From NCBI GenBank assembly GCA_029264355.1, contig JARIBW010000017.1, positions 1 through 41,399 on the forward strand: a stretch of 41,399 bases of DNA, in the 5' to 3' direction. This document shows positions 7,796-16,436 of the stretch, one piece after another. The notes below the pieces were generated by a model. That model was not told the origin of the DNA. It saw only the letters and a program-made list of their open reading frames with translations, and ran no database searches. This DNA is from Collinsella sp. GTDB taxonomy: Bacteria > Actinomycetota > Coriobacteriia > Coriobacteriales > Coriobacteriaceae. The translations under genes were made by a program, and so were the position numbers. Position 1 is the stretch's first letter. Each line of letters opens with the position of its first letter.

Positions 7796-9088
7796 ATGCT
7801 CGACATCAAATTCGTTCGCGAGAACCCCGAGGCGCTCGACGCCGCCATGGCAAACCGCCAGGGCTCCTGGGACCGTGAGCGCTTCTTCGCGCTCGACGAG
7901 GAGCGCCGCTCCGTCATCGCCGAGGTGGAGGACCTGCAGGCCACCCGTAACGCCGAGTCCAAGAAGATCGGCGCTCTCATGAAGGAGGGCAAGCGCGACG
8001 AGGCCGAGGCCGCCAAGGACGCCGTCCGCCAGGTCAACGAGAAGATCGAGGTGCTCGGCGCCCGTCGTGCCGAGCTCGACACCGAGGCCTCCGATTTCAT
8101 GGCCCGCATTCCCAACATCCCGGCCGACGTCACGCCCGTGGGCAAGGATGAGAACGAGAACCCCGAGCGTCGTCGCGTGGGCGAGCCCCGTGACTTCGCC
8201 GCCGAGGGCTTTGAACCCAAAGCCCACTGGGACCTGGGCGTCGAGACCGGCATCCTGGACTTCGATCGCGGCGCCAAGCTCTCCGGCGCCCGCTTCACCG
8301 TGCTTTCCGGCGCCGGTGCCACGCTGGACCGCGCGTTGCAGAACTTCTTCCTGAACACGCACATCTCCCACGGTTTCACCGAGTTCATCCCGCCGGTCAT
8401 CGTCAACCGCGAGATCATGTACGGAACCGGCCAGCTGCCCAAGTTCGAGGATGACGCCTATCACACCGGCGAGGACCAGTTCCTGATCCCCACCGCCGAG
8501 GTCGCCCTCACCAACTTGCACGCCGGCGAGGTGCTCGATGCATCCCAGCTCCCGCTTCGCTATACCGCGGGCACCCCGTGCTTCCGCGAGGAGGCCGGTT
8601 CGGCCGGTCGCGACACCCGCGGCATCATTCGCCAGCATCAGTTCACCAAGGTGGAGATGGTCAAGTTCGCAAAGCCCGAGGAGTCCGACGACGAGCTCGA
8701 GAGCATGGTGGCCGAGGCCGAGTTCATCCTGCAGCAGCTGGGCCTGCCGTACCGCGTGATCTCCCTGTGCACCGGCGACCTGGGCTTCTCTGCCCGTCAG
8801 ACCTACGACATCGAGGTCTGGCTGCCGAGCTACAACGCCTACAAGGAGATTTCCTCCTGCTCAAACTGCGGGGACTTCCAGGCCCGTCGCGCGAACATCA
8901 AGTACCGCGACCCGGAGAACTTCAAGGGCCAGCGTTTCGTGCACACCCTGAACGGCTCCGGCCTGCCCACCGGCCGCACCATGGCCGCGATCATGGAGAA
9001 CTACCAGAACGCCGACGGCTCCATCACGGTGCCCGAGGTGCTGCGCCCCTACATGGGCGGCATCGAGAGGATCGAGCCGCTGGCGTAA
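7796..9088 (+). CDS. serS: Serine-tRNA ligase
   Basis: Class II aminoacyl-tRNA synthetase that charges tRNA-Ser (and tRNA-Sec where present). It begins MLDIKFVRENPE, the standard SerRS start, followed by the long coiled-coil tRNA-binding arm (about residues 30-100, rich in Glu, Lys and Ala). The catalytic core shows motif 2 (FREEAGSAGRDTRGIIRQHQ) and motif 3 (GSGLPTGRTMAAIMENYQ). The length of 430 aa is typical. GGAGGG (7787-7792) sets ATG 7796 as the start rather than the upstream in-frame ATG at 7772. Codon use is strongly biased toward C-ending codons, as expected for a highly expressed gene. Confidence 0.97.
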   Translation: MLDIKFVRENPEALDAAMANRQGSWDRERFFALDEERRSVIAEVEDLQATRNAESKKIGALMKEGKRDEAEAAKDAVRQVNEKIEVLGARRAELDTEASDFMARIPNIPADVTPVGKDENENPERRRVGEPRDFAAEGFEPKAHWDLGVETGILDFDRGAKLSGARFTVLSGAGATLDRALQNFFLNTHISHGFTEFIPPVIVNREIMYGTGQLPKFEDDAYHTGEDQFLIPTAEVALTNLHAGEVLDASQLPLRYTAGTPCFREEAGSAGRDTRGIIRQHQFTKVEMVKFAKPEESDDELESMVAEAEFILQQLGLPYRVISLCTGDLGFSARQTYDIEVWLPSYNAYKEISSCSNCGDFQARRANIKYRDPENFKGQRFVHTLNGSGLPTGRTMAAIMENYQNADGSITVPEVLRPYMGGIERIEPLA

Positions 9089-9116
9089 GGCCGCACAGAT
9101 CACGGTGATCCCCATG

Positions 9117-9146
9117 GACGCCCGCTCGCGTATCCGGGCGGGCGTC
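9117..9146 (+). terminator. Hairpin after serS (weak terminator)
   Basis: GACGCCCGC (9117-9125) pairs with GCGGGCGTC (9138-9146) across a 12-nt loop. There is no T-run, so termination is plausible but not certain. Confidence 0.5.
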
Positions 9147-9186
9147 TCGCGTATGGGCGCAGGTGGATCGCGGCGCAATGCGCCCG

Positions 9187-9195
9187 TGATATGAT
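9187..9195 (+). promoter_or_regulatory. Candidate extended -10 promoter for the flavodiiron gene
   Basis: TGATATGAT fits TGn followed by a -10 hexamer (TATGAT). It lies 43 bases before the flavodiiron ATG, and no good -35 is seen, as is common for extended -10 promoters. Confidence 0.4.
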
Positions 9196-9238
9196 GCTTG
9201 GATGAATGCATCGCGTCGCATGGGAGAGAGGAACCGAC

Positions 9239-10423
9239 ATGCTGAACGCTATTGAGATCTCGCCGAAGGTTTGGTGGGTTGGCGGCATTGATTGGAACGA
9301 GCGCCTGTTCCATGGTTACACCACCGAGCGCGGCATCACCTATAACGCCTACCTCATCATGGACGAGAAGATCACCTTGATCGACACGTGCAAGGCGACG
9401 TTTGCCGACGAGCTCGTGCAGCGCATCTCGCAGGTCGTCGACCCCGCCAAGATCGATGTGGTCATCACCAACCACGTCGAGATGGACCACTCCGGTTCCC
9501 TGCCCGTGATCCATGCGATCGCGCCCAATGCCGAGATCTACGCCTCCGCCGGCGCCGGCGTCAATGAGCTCCGCGCCCACTTCGGCATCGAGGCCACGCC
9601 CGTGAAGACGGGCGACACCCTCTGCATCGGCGAGCGCACCTTGAGCTTCGTGACCACCCCGATGGTCCACTGGCCCGACAACATGGTCACCTACTCCGAC
9701 GTCGATGAGATCCTGTTCTCCAACGACGCGTTCGGCCAGCACTTCGCCACGACCAAGCGCTTCGACGACGAGAACGACATGTGCGAGGTCATGAAGCAGG
9801 CCAAGAAGTACTACGCCAACATCGTATGGCCGTACGGCATGCAGGCCGGCCGCGCGCTGTCCGCGGTCAAGGGCCTTGAGCTCAAGATGATCGCCCCCAG
9901 CCATGGCTGCATCTGGCGCTCCCACATCGACGAGATCATCGCCAAATACGAGGAGTGGACCACGTATCAGACCGAGGAGAAGGCCGTCGTGGTGTTCGAT
10001 TCCATGTGGCATTCCACCGAGTCCATGGCGCGCGAGATTTGCGATGCCTTTATCGCCGAGGGCATATCTGCGCAACTCATCGACGTCAAGAACACGCACA
10101 TCTCCGACATCATGCTCTACATGTGCGATGCCCGGTACGTGGCCGTGGGCTCGCCGACCCTGAACTCCAACATGCTGCCCACCGTGGCGGGCTTCCTCAC
10201 GTACATGCGCGGCCTCTCGCCCAAGAACGAGCAGCGCATCGGCCTGGCGTTCGGCTCCTACGGTTGGGCCCCGCTCGGCCCCAAGCAGGTGTATGAGGAG
10301 CTGGAGAAGGCCAAGTTCCAGCTGCCCGTGCCGGTCGTGGCGCAGCAGTGGGTGCCTTCCGAGGAGAATCTTGCCGAGCTCCAGGGCACCGTTCGCAAGA
10401 TGATCGAGGCCGCCCGCGCCTAA
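9239..10423 (+). CDS. Flavodiiron protein (FprA-type O2/NO reductase)
   Basis: It reduces oxygen to water or nitric oxide to N2O, protecting anaerobes. The N-terminal metallo-beta-lactamase-like domain carries the di-iron ligands in NHVEMDHSGS (H79, E81, D83, H84 region), with further ligands downstream. The flavodoxin domain begins near residue 247 with VVFDSMWHSTESMA, the FMN phosphate loop. The length is 394 aa, and there is no C-terminal rubredoxin domain, so this is a class A flavodiiron protein that needs an external rubredoxin or similar donor. The start at 9239 was chosen because GAGAGAGGAA lies just upstream; an upstream in-frame ATG at 9206 would add 11 unsupported residues. Confidence 0.93.
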   Translation: MLNAIEISPKVWWVGGIDWNERLFHGYTTERGITYNAYLIMDEKITLIDTCKATFADELVQRISQVVDPAKIDVVITNHVEMDHSGSLPVIHAIAPNAEIYASAGAGVNELRAHFGIEATPVKTGDTLCIGERTLSFVTTPMVHWPDNMVTYSDVDEILFSNDAFGQHFATTKRFDDENDMCEVMKQAKKYYANIVWPYGMQAGRALSAVKGLELKMIAPSHGCIWRSHIDEIIAKYEEWTTYQTEEKAVVVFDSMWHSTESMAREICDAFIAEGISAQLIDVKNTHISDIMLYMCDARYVAVGSPTLNSNMLPTVAGFLTYMRGLSPKNEQRIGLAFGSYGWAPLGPKQVYEELEKAKFQLPVPVVAQQWVPSEENLAELQGTVRKMIEAARA

Positions 10424-10461
10424 TGTCGGGATGGCGCCTCACGCCCGTCTCGAGCCTTTGA

Positions 10462-10489
10462 GGGGCGGCCCCGCGGGGTCGCCCTTTTT
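10462..10489 (+). terminator. Intrinsic terminator after the flavodiiron gene
   Basis: GGGCGGCCCC (10463-10472) pairs with GGGGTCGCCC (10475-10484), one G-U pair, followed by TTTTT. Confidence 0.88.
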
Positions 10490-10575
10490 GCCGGAGCGCC
10501 ACCCCGCGGGTGTGCGATCGGACCCATCGCCGCCTGGCGCAAAGCCGGTTCGCGGCACGTATGCAAGGAGCTTCA

Positions 10576-12138
10576 ATGGTGGATACCCTGCAGATGACCA
10601 GGAGCCTCGGGTCGTATGCCGATGTGCTCGCCGATGCGGGCATCGTGCGCGAGGGCGTGCGCGACGAGGCGCGCGCGATCCAGATCGCATATGCGACCGA
10701 TGACTCGCGGCGTGTGGCGGCGCAGACGCTGTTCGTGTGCAAGGGGGCCGCATTCAAGCGCGAGTATCTGCTGCAGGCCCTCGCCGCCGGCGCAGTCGCC
10801 TATGTGTCCGAGGTCGATTACGAGGTCGATGACGAGGTGGGGTACGAGGTGCCGCGCGTGCTGGTGGACGATATCCGCACGGCGCTCGGCCTGCTCGCCG
10901 ATGCCGCGTACGGCCATCCTTCCGGTCGGGTGAAGATCTGCGCCTTCACGGGCACCAAGGGCAAGACCACGAGCGCATATTATCTGCGCGCGATTCTGGC
11001 CGAGCACGCACGCGAGCTTGGGAAGCCAGCCCCGGCCCTGCTCACGGGCGTCGAATACGATGACGGCGTCGAGCGCGGTGATTCGCTGCTCACCACGCCC
11101 GAGTCCTTCGAACTCGAGCGTCGGTTCGCCAACGCCGTCAGCGCGGGTTGCGAGCACGTGGTCATGGAGGCGTCGAGCCAGGCCATCAAGTTCCGCCGCA
11201 CGCTCGGCGTGGACTTTACCGTGGGGGCGTTTACGAATTTCGGCGAGGATCACATCTCGCCCATCGAGCACCCCACGCTCGAAGACTATCTCGAGAGCAA
11301 GTTGCTGTTGTTCGAGCGCTGCCGCGCGGCCGTGGTGAACCTCGACATGGATGTGGCCGAACGGGCCCGTTCCGCGGCCCGCGCCTCGCGTGCCGTGGAA
11401 CGCGTGCTCACCTATTCGCTTGAGGACGCTGCGGCCGACGTGTTCGTGTCGTCCTATGTCCGCACCGAGCGCGGCATCCGCGCGACGGTGCGCACGCCGC
11501 GGTTCACCCGTGAGTTCATGGTCCCCTCGCCCGCCGTGTTCAACTTGAGCAACGCCCTGGGCGCCATCGCCTGCGCCGAGGCGCTGGGAATCTCGGCGGA
11601 CGCGATGGAGGCGGGCCTCTCTTGCGCCTACGCGCCCGGCAGGATGGAGCTGTATCCGAGCGAGAGCGGGCGCATCATGGGCGTGGTCGATTACGCCCAC
11701 AACGGGATGAGCCTCGAGACGCTCCTGCGCGATCTGCGCGCGAGCTATCCGGATCGCGAGTTCGCCGTGGTGTTCGGTGCCACGGGCGGCAAGGGCGTCG
11801 ATCGGCGCGAGACCATGGGCGAGGCCGCCGGAAAACTCGCCGATCGCATCGTCATCACCGAGGACGACCCCGGTCCGGAGGACCCCGCCATCATCTGCGA
11901 CGCCATCGCCCGCGCCGTGAGCGCGCAGGGCAACGAGAATTGGCAGATCGTGCTCGATCGAAGAGAGGCCATACGCACCGCGGTGAACGAGACGCACGGC
12001 CCCGCCGTCGTGATCGTGACGGGCAAGGGCAACGATCCGTTCATGCTCCGCCACGGCGTGCGCGAGCCCTATGAGCCCGATGGCGACCAGCTGCGCCGCG
12101 CCTTGGCCGACTGGGAGCGCGATCGCGCCCGGTCATAA
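10576..12138 (+). CDS. murE: MurE-like UDP-N-acetylmuramoyl-tripeptide synthetase
   Basis: It adds the third amino acid to the peptidoglycan stem peptide, using ATP. The P-loop GTKGKTTSAYY (from residue 126), VMEASSQAIKFRR, NFGEDHISPI and DYAHNGMSLETLL are Mur-ligase signatures. Where meso-DAP-adding MurE enzymes have DNPR, this one has DDPG (in TEDDPGPEDP). The missing Arg argues for a substrate other than meso-DAP, such as Lys or Orn. ATG 10576 has AAGGAG 5 bases upstream; upstream in-frame starts lack this. It stands alone, away from other mur genes. It could be a secondary Mur ligase, so the symbol is tentative. Confidence 0.82.
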   Translation: MVDTLQMTRSLGSYADVLADAGIVREGVRDEARAIQIAYATDDSRRVAAQTLFVCKGAAFKREYLLQALAAGAVAYVSEVDYEVDDEVGYEVPRVLVDDIRTALGLLADAAYGHPSGRVKICAFTGTKGKTTSAYYLRAILAEHARELGKPAPALLTGVEYDDGVERGDSLLTTPESFELERRFANAVSAGCEHVVMEASSQAIKFRRTLGVDFTVGAFTNFGEDHISPIEHPTLEDYLESKLLLFERCRAAVVNLDMDVAERARSAARASRAVERVLTYSLEDAAADVFVSSYVRTERGIRATVRTPRFTREFMVPSPAVFNLSNALGAIACAEALGISADAMEAGLSCAYAPGRMELYPSESGRIMGVVDYAHNGMSLETLLRDLRASYPDREFAVVFGATGGKGVDRRETMGEAAGKLADRIVITEDDPGPEDPAIICDAIARAVSAQGNENWQIVLDRREAIRTAVNETHGPAVVIVTGKGNDPFMLRHGVREPYEPDGDQLRRALADWERDRARS

Positions 12139-12150
12139 GTCGGGCGCGAT
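12122..12150 (+). terminator. Hairpin overlapping the murE stop codon
   Basis: ATCGCGCCCG (12122-12131) pairs perfectly with CGGGCGCGAT (12141-12150). The loop contains the stop codon. There is no T-run; it lies between convergent genes and may end transcription from either side. Confidence 0.5.
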
Positions 12151-12165
12151 GGGCGGTGACCGACG

Positions 12166-13110
12166 TCACTCCTCGCGGTCGAACTCCTCTGCCGCGTCGA
12201 GGGGGCGTCCGGAATAGTTCACATGCTCGGTCACGGCTTCCATGTCGCCGATTTCGATGAAGCGGGCGGCGGCCTGGGCGTAGTCATCCAGGGCTCGGTC
12301 AAAGACCTCGGGGAACGTCTCGGTGCTTTCTGCCTCGGAGAACGGGTTTTGCCAGGTCCCGTGCTTCAGGTTGCCGCACGCGCAGGGCGCTTCGGTGGTG
12401 ATGCGGTGCGCGAGGGCCTGGAGCAGGGAGTAGTCTTTCACGAGGCCCTCGAGGCGGCCGAGCACGTCGGAGCGCGTGGACCCCGCGGGTTCGATCAGGC
12501 GGTAGACGAGCCGCATATCCGCCACGGCTCCACCGTACTCGTTGACGGCCACGTCCATGCCGTAGACGCTCTTGGCCATGAAGCTCACGAGCGCGCCGGC
12601 GACCTTGTCGATGCGCGGATTGCTGGAGACCTCGCCCGTGGGCGGGAATTCGGCGATGGTGGCGCCGTTTCGTTTGAGTTGCAGCATGAGCAGATCGAGA
12701 TCGCTCTCGATCACGGCGTGCACTTGGCTGCCGGCGCCGGTGAGGTCGGGATCGGCCTCCTGGATGCCCCATTGCTGCGCATAGACGAAGGGGTGCGCGT
12801 TGCGGTCGAGCACGTAATGGGAGAGCATGCCCAGCGTCCAGGCGCGTCCCACGCCGGAATCGGAGGGCTGCAGGCGCGAGACGCCTTCGCGCAGCGCGGC
12901 GAACTGACGGGACATGCGGCTGCGGTGCATGACGCGTGCGAGCTCCATGCAGGTCCCCATGTTCGGCGTCCTAAAGCGGAAGAAAAATGGGTCGGGGCCC
13001 TGATTGGCCAGCAGGAAGGCGGAGCGCTCGTCTTCGTTCGTGATGATTCCCTCGGGCAGGCGCTCGATGCTCTCCTCGCCGAACAGGCGATGGGTGATCA
13101 ATGCGGGCAT
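12166..13110 (-). CDS. Zinc-dependent phospholipase C-like protein
   Basis: A 314-aa member of the zinc-dependent phospholipase C/S1-P1 nuclease fold (PF00882-like). The spaced metal ligands are recognisable: H7 in ITHRLFG, D40 in QGPD, then H98-x3-D102-x3-H106 in [11 protein letters not shown] and H131-x3-E135 in HAVIESDLD. The last two groups mirror the ligand order in Bacillus cereus PLC. No signal peptide is visible, so it is probably cytoplasmic and its substrate is unknown; a phospholipase activity is not proven. The start is set by AAAGGAG 7 bases before ATG 13110. It is divergent from the ABC transporter operon. Confidence 0.85.
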   Translation of the reverse strand: MPALITHRLFGEESIERLPEGIITNEDERSAFLLANQGPDPFFFRFRTPNMGTCMELARVMHRSRMSRQFAALREGVSRLQPSDSGVGRAWTLGMLSHYVLDRNAHPFVYAQQWGIQEADPDLTGAGSQVHAVIESDLDLLMLQLKRNGATIAEFPPTGEVSSNPRIDKVAGALVSFMAKSVYGMDVAVNEYGGAVADMRLVYRLIEPAGSTRSDVLGRLEGLVKDYSLLQALAHRITTEAPCACGNLKHGTWQNPFSEAESTETFPEVFDRALDDYAQAAARFIEIGDMEAVTEHVNYSGRPLDAAEEFDREE

Positions 13111-13142
13111 GCGATCTCCTTTGAAGTGCGTACAACTGTCGA

Positions 13143-13170
13143 ACATTATGCCCAGCTCGCACCGGCGCAA
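13143..13170 (-). promoter_or_regulatory. Candidate promoter of the phospholipase-like gene
   Basis: On the minus strand TTGCGC (13170-13165) is 16 bases from TAATGT (13148-13143), 33 bases before the start codon. The -35 hexamer is the same as that proposed for the divergent operon. Confidence 0.4.
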
Positions 13171-13204
13171 TCGCGCAATTGAAGTGGTTTTAGGGGCCCA
13201 AAGA

Positions 13205-13234
13205 TTGCGCCTACCTGGGAAAATAGGGTATAAC
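13205..13234 (+). promoter_or_regulatory. Candidate promoter of amino-acid ABC operon 1
   Basis: TTGCGC (13205-13210), an 18-base spacer, TATAAC (13229-13234), ending 33 bases before the ATPase start codon. Confidence 0.55.
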
Positions 13235-13267
13235 AGGCATCTGTTCGAGAAAATGAGGGGGAATCGC

Positions 13268-13999
13268 ATGGCCAATATGATCGAAATCCGCGGCCTGAAC
13301 AAGTACTTCGGCGACCTGCACGTCCTGAAGGACATCGACCTCACGGTCGAGGAGGGTGAGAAAGTCGTCATCATCGGCCCGTCCGGCTCCGGCAAGTCCA
13401 CGCTCATCCGCTGCGTGGATTATCTCGAGGAGCCCACCAGCGGCGAGGTCGTCATCGACGGCACGCCGCTCACCAAGAAGAACCACCTGGAGATGGCCCG
13501 CACGTACAGCTCCATGGTGTTCCAACAGTTCAACCTGTACCCGAACATGACGGTGCTCGGCAACCTCACGCTCGCGCCCATCAAATTGCAGAAGAAGTCC
13601 AAGGATGAGGCCGTCGAGGCCGCCATGGTCGCGCTCAAGCGCGTCGGTCTGGCACATAAGGCCGGCGAGTTCCCCCAAAACCTTTCCGGCGGTCAGCAGC
13701 AGCGCGTGGCCATCGCCCGCGCGCTGTGCACCAAGCAGCCGATCATCCTGTTCGACGAGCCGACCTCCGCGCTCGATCCCGAGATGGTCCAGGAGGTGCT
13801 CGACGTCATGATCGAGCTCGCGCAGGAGAAGATCACCATGATCTGCGTGACGCATGAGATGGGGTTCGCGCGCCAGGTGGCCGACCGCGTCATCTTCATG
13901 GATGACGGGCGCATCTTGGAGCAGGGCTCTCCGGAGCACTTCTTCGAGAGCCCCGAGAACCCCCGTTGTCGCGACTTCCTCGCGAAGATCCTGCATTAG
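13268..13999 (+). CDS. Polar amino-acid ABC transporter ATPase
   Basis: It powers uptake by the permeases encoded downstream. All ABC motifs are present: Walker [11 protein letters not shown]-loop [10 protein letters not shown], signature LSGGQQQR, Walker [16 protein letters not shown] and the switch His in VTHEMGFA. The pattern and length (243 aa) are those of GlnQ/HisP-type ATPases. ATG 13268 has GGGGGAA upstream; Met4 is an alternative start. It is the first gene of a four-gene transporter operon. Confidence 0.94.
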   Translation: MANMIEIRGLNKYFGDLHVLKDIDLTVEEGEKVVIIGPSGSGKSTLIRCVDYLEEPTSGEVVIDGTPLTKKNHLEMARTYSSMVFQQFNLYPNMTVLGNLTLAPIKLQKKSKDEAVEAAMVALKRVGLAHKAGEFPQNLSGGQQQRVAIARALCTKQPIILFDEPTSALDPEMVQEVLDVMIELAQEKITMICVTHEMGFARQVADRVIFMDDGRILEQGSPEHFFESPENPRCRDFLAKILH

Positions 14000-14014
14000 G
14001 GTGAGGGGATGCAG

Positions 14015-14911
14015 ATGACCAATCTGACAAATACGCCGGGCGGTCTTTGCGGCTGTCCCAGTCGTCGAGCGGTGCTGCGCGCCCTCGCTTCCGTGGCGGC
14101 GCTGGCGGGCGCCGGCGCGTTGGCGGGTTGCGGCTCGTCGGGCGCGCAGGGCGGCTCGCACTCCCCCGAGTCGGGTTCCAAGCTCTCCGCCATCAAGGCC
14201 CGCGGTGTGCTCAACGCCGGAGTGAAGAAGGATGTCCCGGGGTACGGGTATTACGATCCCGCCGCTCGCACATACGCGGGAATGGAGATCGACCTGTGCT
14301 ATCAGGTGGCGGCGGCCATCTTCGGCGTCGGCTACGAGGAGGCGCGCGAGCGCGGGCTCGTGGCATTCACCGACGTCACGCCCAAGACCCGCGGCCCGCT
14401 CATCGACAACGACCAGCTCGACGTGGTGTGCGCGACCTACACCATCACACCCGAGCGTACCGAGAGCTGGGACTTCTCCACGCCTTATCGAACGGACTAC
14501 GTGGGCCTCATGGTCAAGAAGCGCAGCGGCTTCAAGCGCATCGCCGACCTCGACGGCAAGATCATCGGCGTGAGCCAGGGCGCGACCACGCAGGGGCTCA
14601 TCGAGCAGATGCTCGCGGATGAGGGCATCGAGGCGTCTCCGGAGTTCCTGGCGTTCTCCGGGTACCCCATCATCAAGAGCTCGCTCGATGCGGGCAACAT
14701 CGATTGCTTCGCCATGGATCGCTCCACGCTGGCCGGTTACATGAACGAGACGGTCGAGCTGCTCGAGCCTGAGGTGAGATTCGGCGAACAGCGATATGGC
14801 ATCGCGACGAAGAAGGGCAGCGACCTGTCCGCCGTGGTCGATCGGTGCGTGAGGGATTGCGATGCGAGCGGTTGGCTCGACGCCGAGATCGAGAAGTGGG
14901 GGTTGGTGTAA
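14015..14911 (+). CDS. Amino-acid ABC transporter substrate-binding lipoprotein
   Basis: A periplasmic-binding-protein-like (SBP_bac_3) receptor, 298 aa, anchored outside the membrane. The signal peptide ends in the lipobox LAGC (Cys39), and it contains SRRAVLR before the hydrophobic stretch, which resembles a twin-arginine motif. The mature part has the family's features: GVLNAGVKKDVPGYGYYDP, YAGMEIDLCYQVA, and the hinge/ligand region ITPERTESWDFSTPY. ATG 14015 was preferred over ATG 14009 because GAGGGG sits at the right distance only for the former. The ligand, presumably an amino acid such as Gln or Glu, cannot be assigned from sequence alone. Confidence 0.92.
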   Translation: MTNLTNTPGGLCGCPSRRAVLRALASVAALAGAGALAGCGSSGAQGGSHSPESGSKLSAIKARGVLNAGVKKDVPGYGYYDPAARTYAGMEIDLCYQVAAAIFGVGYEEARERGLVAFTDVTPKTRGPLIDNDQLDVVCATYTITPERTESWDFSTPYRTDYVGLMVKKRSGFKRIADLDGKIIGVSQGATTQGLIEQMLADEGIEASPEFLAFSGYPIIKSSLDAGNIDCFAMDRSTLAGYMNETVELLEPEVRFGEQRYGIATKKGSDLSAVVDRCVRDCDASGWLDAEIEKWGLV

Positions 14912-15688
14912 ATGCTCGAGGGTTTGCTCGATCCCAAGCGCTGGACGCTGACGTTCGCCAACATGGGGCCGTTTTGGGAGGGTTTCGGCGCGACCCTCAA
15001 GGTCGTCGCCGCCGGACTTGCGCTCGCGTTGCTTTTGGGGACGCTGCTCGGTGTCTTTTCCACCGCGCGCTCGCGCGTTTTGCGTGGCGTGTCGCGCGTC
15101 TACGTCGAGTTCTACCAGAATACGCCGTTGCCCGTACAGGTGCTGTTCATGTATATGGCCGGTCCGCAGTTCCTGCAGGCGATGACGGGCTCGGCGCAGC
15201 CCGTTCGCATCGCCCCGTTCGCGTTGGGCGCCCTGGGTGTGGGCCTGTACCATGCGGCTTATGTGGCCGAGGTCATCCGAACCGGCATCGAGGCCGTGCC
15301 ACGCGGTCAGATGGAGGCGGCGCAGAGCCAGGGGTTCTCCCGCCTGCAGGCCTATGTCTACATCATCTTGCCGCAGACCTTCAAGATCATCCTCCCGCCC
15401 TTGTGCAACCAGGCGCTCAATTTGGTGAAGAACACCTCCGTCTTGGCGCTTGTGGCCGGCGGCGATCTCATGTACCGCTCCGATAACTTCGTGAGCCTCT
15501 ATGGCTACCTGCAGGGCTATATCGTCTGCTGCCTCATGTATTTCGCCATCTGCTTCCCGATCGCGATGCTGGGCCAGTGGCTCGAGCGGCGAAGCAAGGC
15601 GCGTCCGCGCGCGAAGGTCATCCCCGGCGTGACCGACGGGTGCGAAGGGGATCCCGCCGCCGGGGCCGTCTGCGGAAGGGGGGTGTAG
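14912..15688 (+). CDS. Amino-acid ABC transporter permease
   Basis: A His/Glu/Gln/Arg-type (HEQRo) permease of 258 aa. It starts immediately at the receptor's stop (TAAATG), indicating translational coupling. Several hydrophobic helices are visible, e.g. LKVVAAGLALALLLGTLLG, plus the EAA loop that docks to the ATPase (EAAQSQGFSRLQAYVYIILP). The C-terminal ~30 residues are hydrophilic and Arg/Gly-rich. Confidence 0.93.
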   Translation: MLEGLLDPKRWTLTFANMGPFWEGFGATLKVVAAGLALALLLGTLLGVFSTARSRVLRGVSRVYVEFYQNTPLPVQVLFMYMAGPQFLQAMTGSAQPVRIAPFALGALGVGLYHAAYVAEVIRTGIEAVPRGQMEAAQSQGFSRLQAYVYIILPQTFKIILPPLCNQALNLVKNTSVLALVAGGDLMYRSDNFVSLYGYLQGYIVCCLMYFAICFPIAMLGQWLERRSKARPRAKVIPGVTDGCEGDPAAGAVCGRGV

Positions 15689-15691
15689 CCG

Positions 15692-16330
15692 ATGGGGATC
15701 CTCAATGCGACCAACCTCGTTTACATCATGGGCGGCTTCGTCAAGACCATCGAGATCTCGGCGCTGTCCATCATCTGCTCCATCGTGGTGGGCACGGCGC
15801 TCGCGCTCGTCAGGAGCTACGGGCCGAAGCCCCTGCGCCTGCTGGTGGCCGCCTATATCGAGCTGTTCCGATGCACGCCCAACCTGCTGTGGATCTTGTT
15901 CATCTACTTCACCGTGCAGGGAATCGACCTTTTCATCTCGACGCTCGCGTTCACGCTGTTCACGAGCGCGGTCATGGCGGAAATCGTGCGCGCCGGCTTG
16001 AACGCGGTCCCCACGGGGCAGTTCGAGGCCGCGCGCAGCCAGGGGTTCGGCTTTTTCACCGCGATGCGCCACATCATCCTGCCGCAGACGTTCCGCATCA
16101 TCATGCCGGCGCTGTTCGGCCAGTGCACCACGGTGATCAAGGACAGCTCCTACCTGTCCGGGATCAACGTCGCGGAGTTCATGTACACCACCAATGTCGT
16201 AATGGCCCATGCGGTCTCGCTCGACCAGGTGCTCTTGCTGTACGGCTTCGTGTTCGCGCTGTACTTCGCCCTCAATTTCGGCATCTCGCTGTTGGTTCGC
16301 CGTTATCAGCGCAAGATCGCCTCTGCATAG
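15692..16330 (+). CDS. Amino-acid ABC transporter permease
   Basis: The second permease of the same transporter, 212 aa, starting 3 bases after the previous stop with GGGGGGTG upstream. It has the HEQRo topology, YIELFRCTPNLLWILFI, and the EAA loop EAARSQGFGFFTAMRHIILP. The two permeases would form a heterodimer with the ATPase encoded at 13268. Confidence 0.94.
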   Translation: MGILNATNLVYIMGGFVKTIEISALSIICSIVVGTALALVRSYGPKPLRLLVAAYIELFRCTPNLLWILFIYFTVQGIDLFISTLAFTLFTSAVMAEIVRAGLNAVPTGQFEAARSQGFGFFTAMRHIILPQTFRIIMPALFGQCTTVIKDSSYLSGINVAEFMYTTNVVMAHAVSLDQVLLLYGFVFALYFALNFGISLLVRRYQRKIASA

Positions 16331-16335
16331 TCCTC

Positions 16336-16374
16336 GAGCGCCCCGAAGGCCCCATCCGGGTCGACGGGGCGCTC
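16336..16374 (+). other. Intercistronic hairpin after ABC operon 1
   Basis: GAGCGCCCCG (16336-16345) pairs with CGGGGCGCTC (16365-16374), a 10-bp perfect stem with no T-run. It may act as a weak terminator or an mRNA 3'-end protector before the kinase-like gene. Confidence 0.5.
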
Positions 16375-16436
16375 TCACGGTGGGGGTCGGCTTGCATCCC
16401 CGGCCGTCCGTCTCGATTCGATGCCCGGAGGTAACA

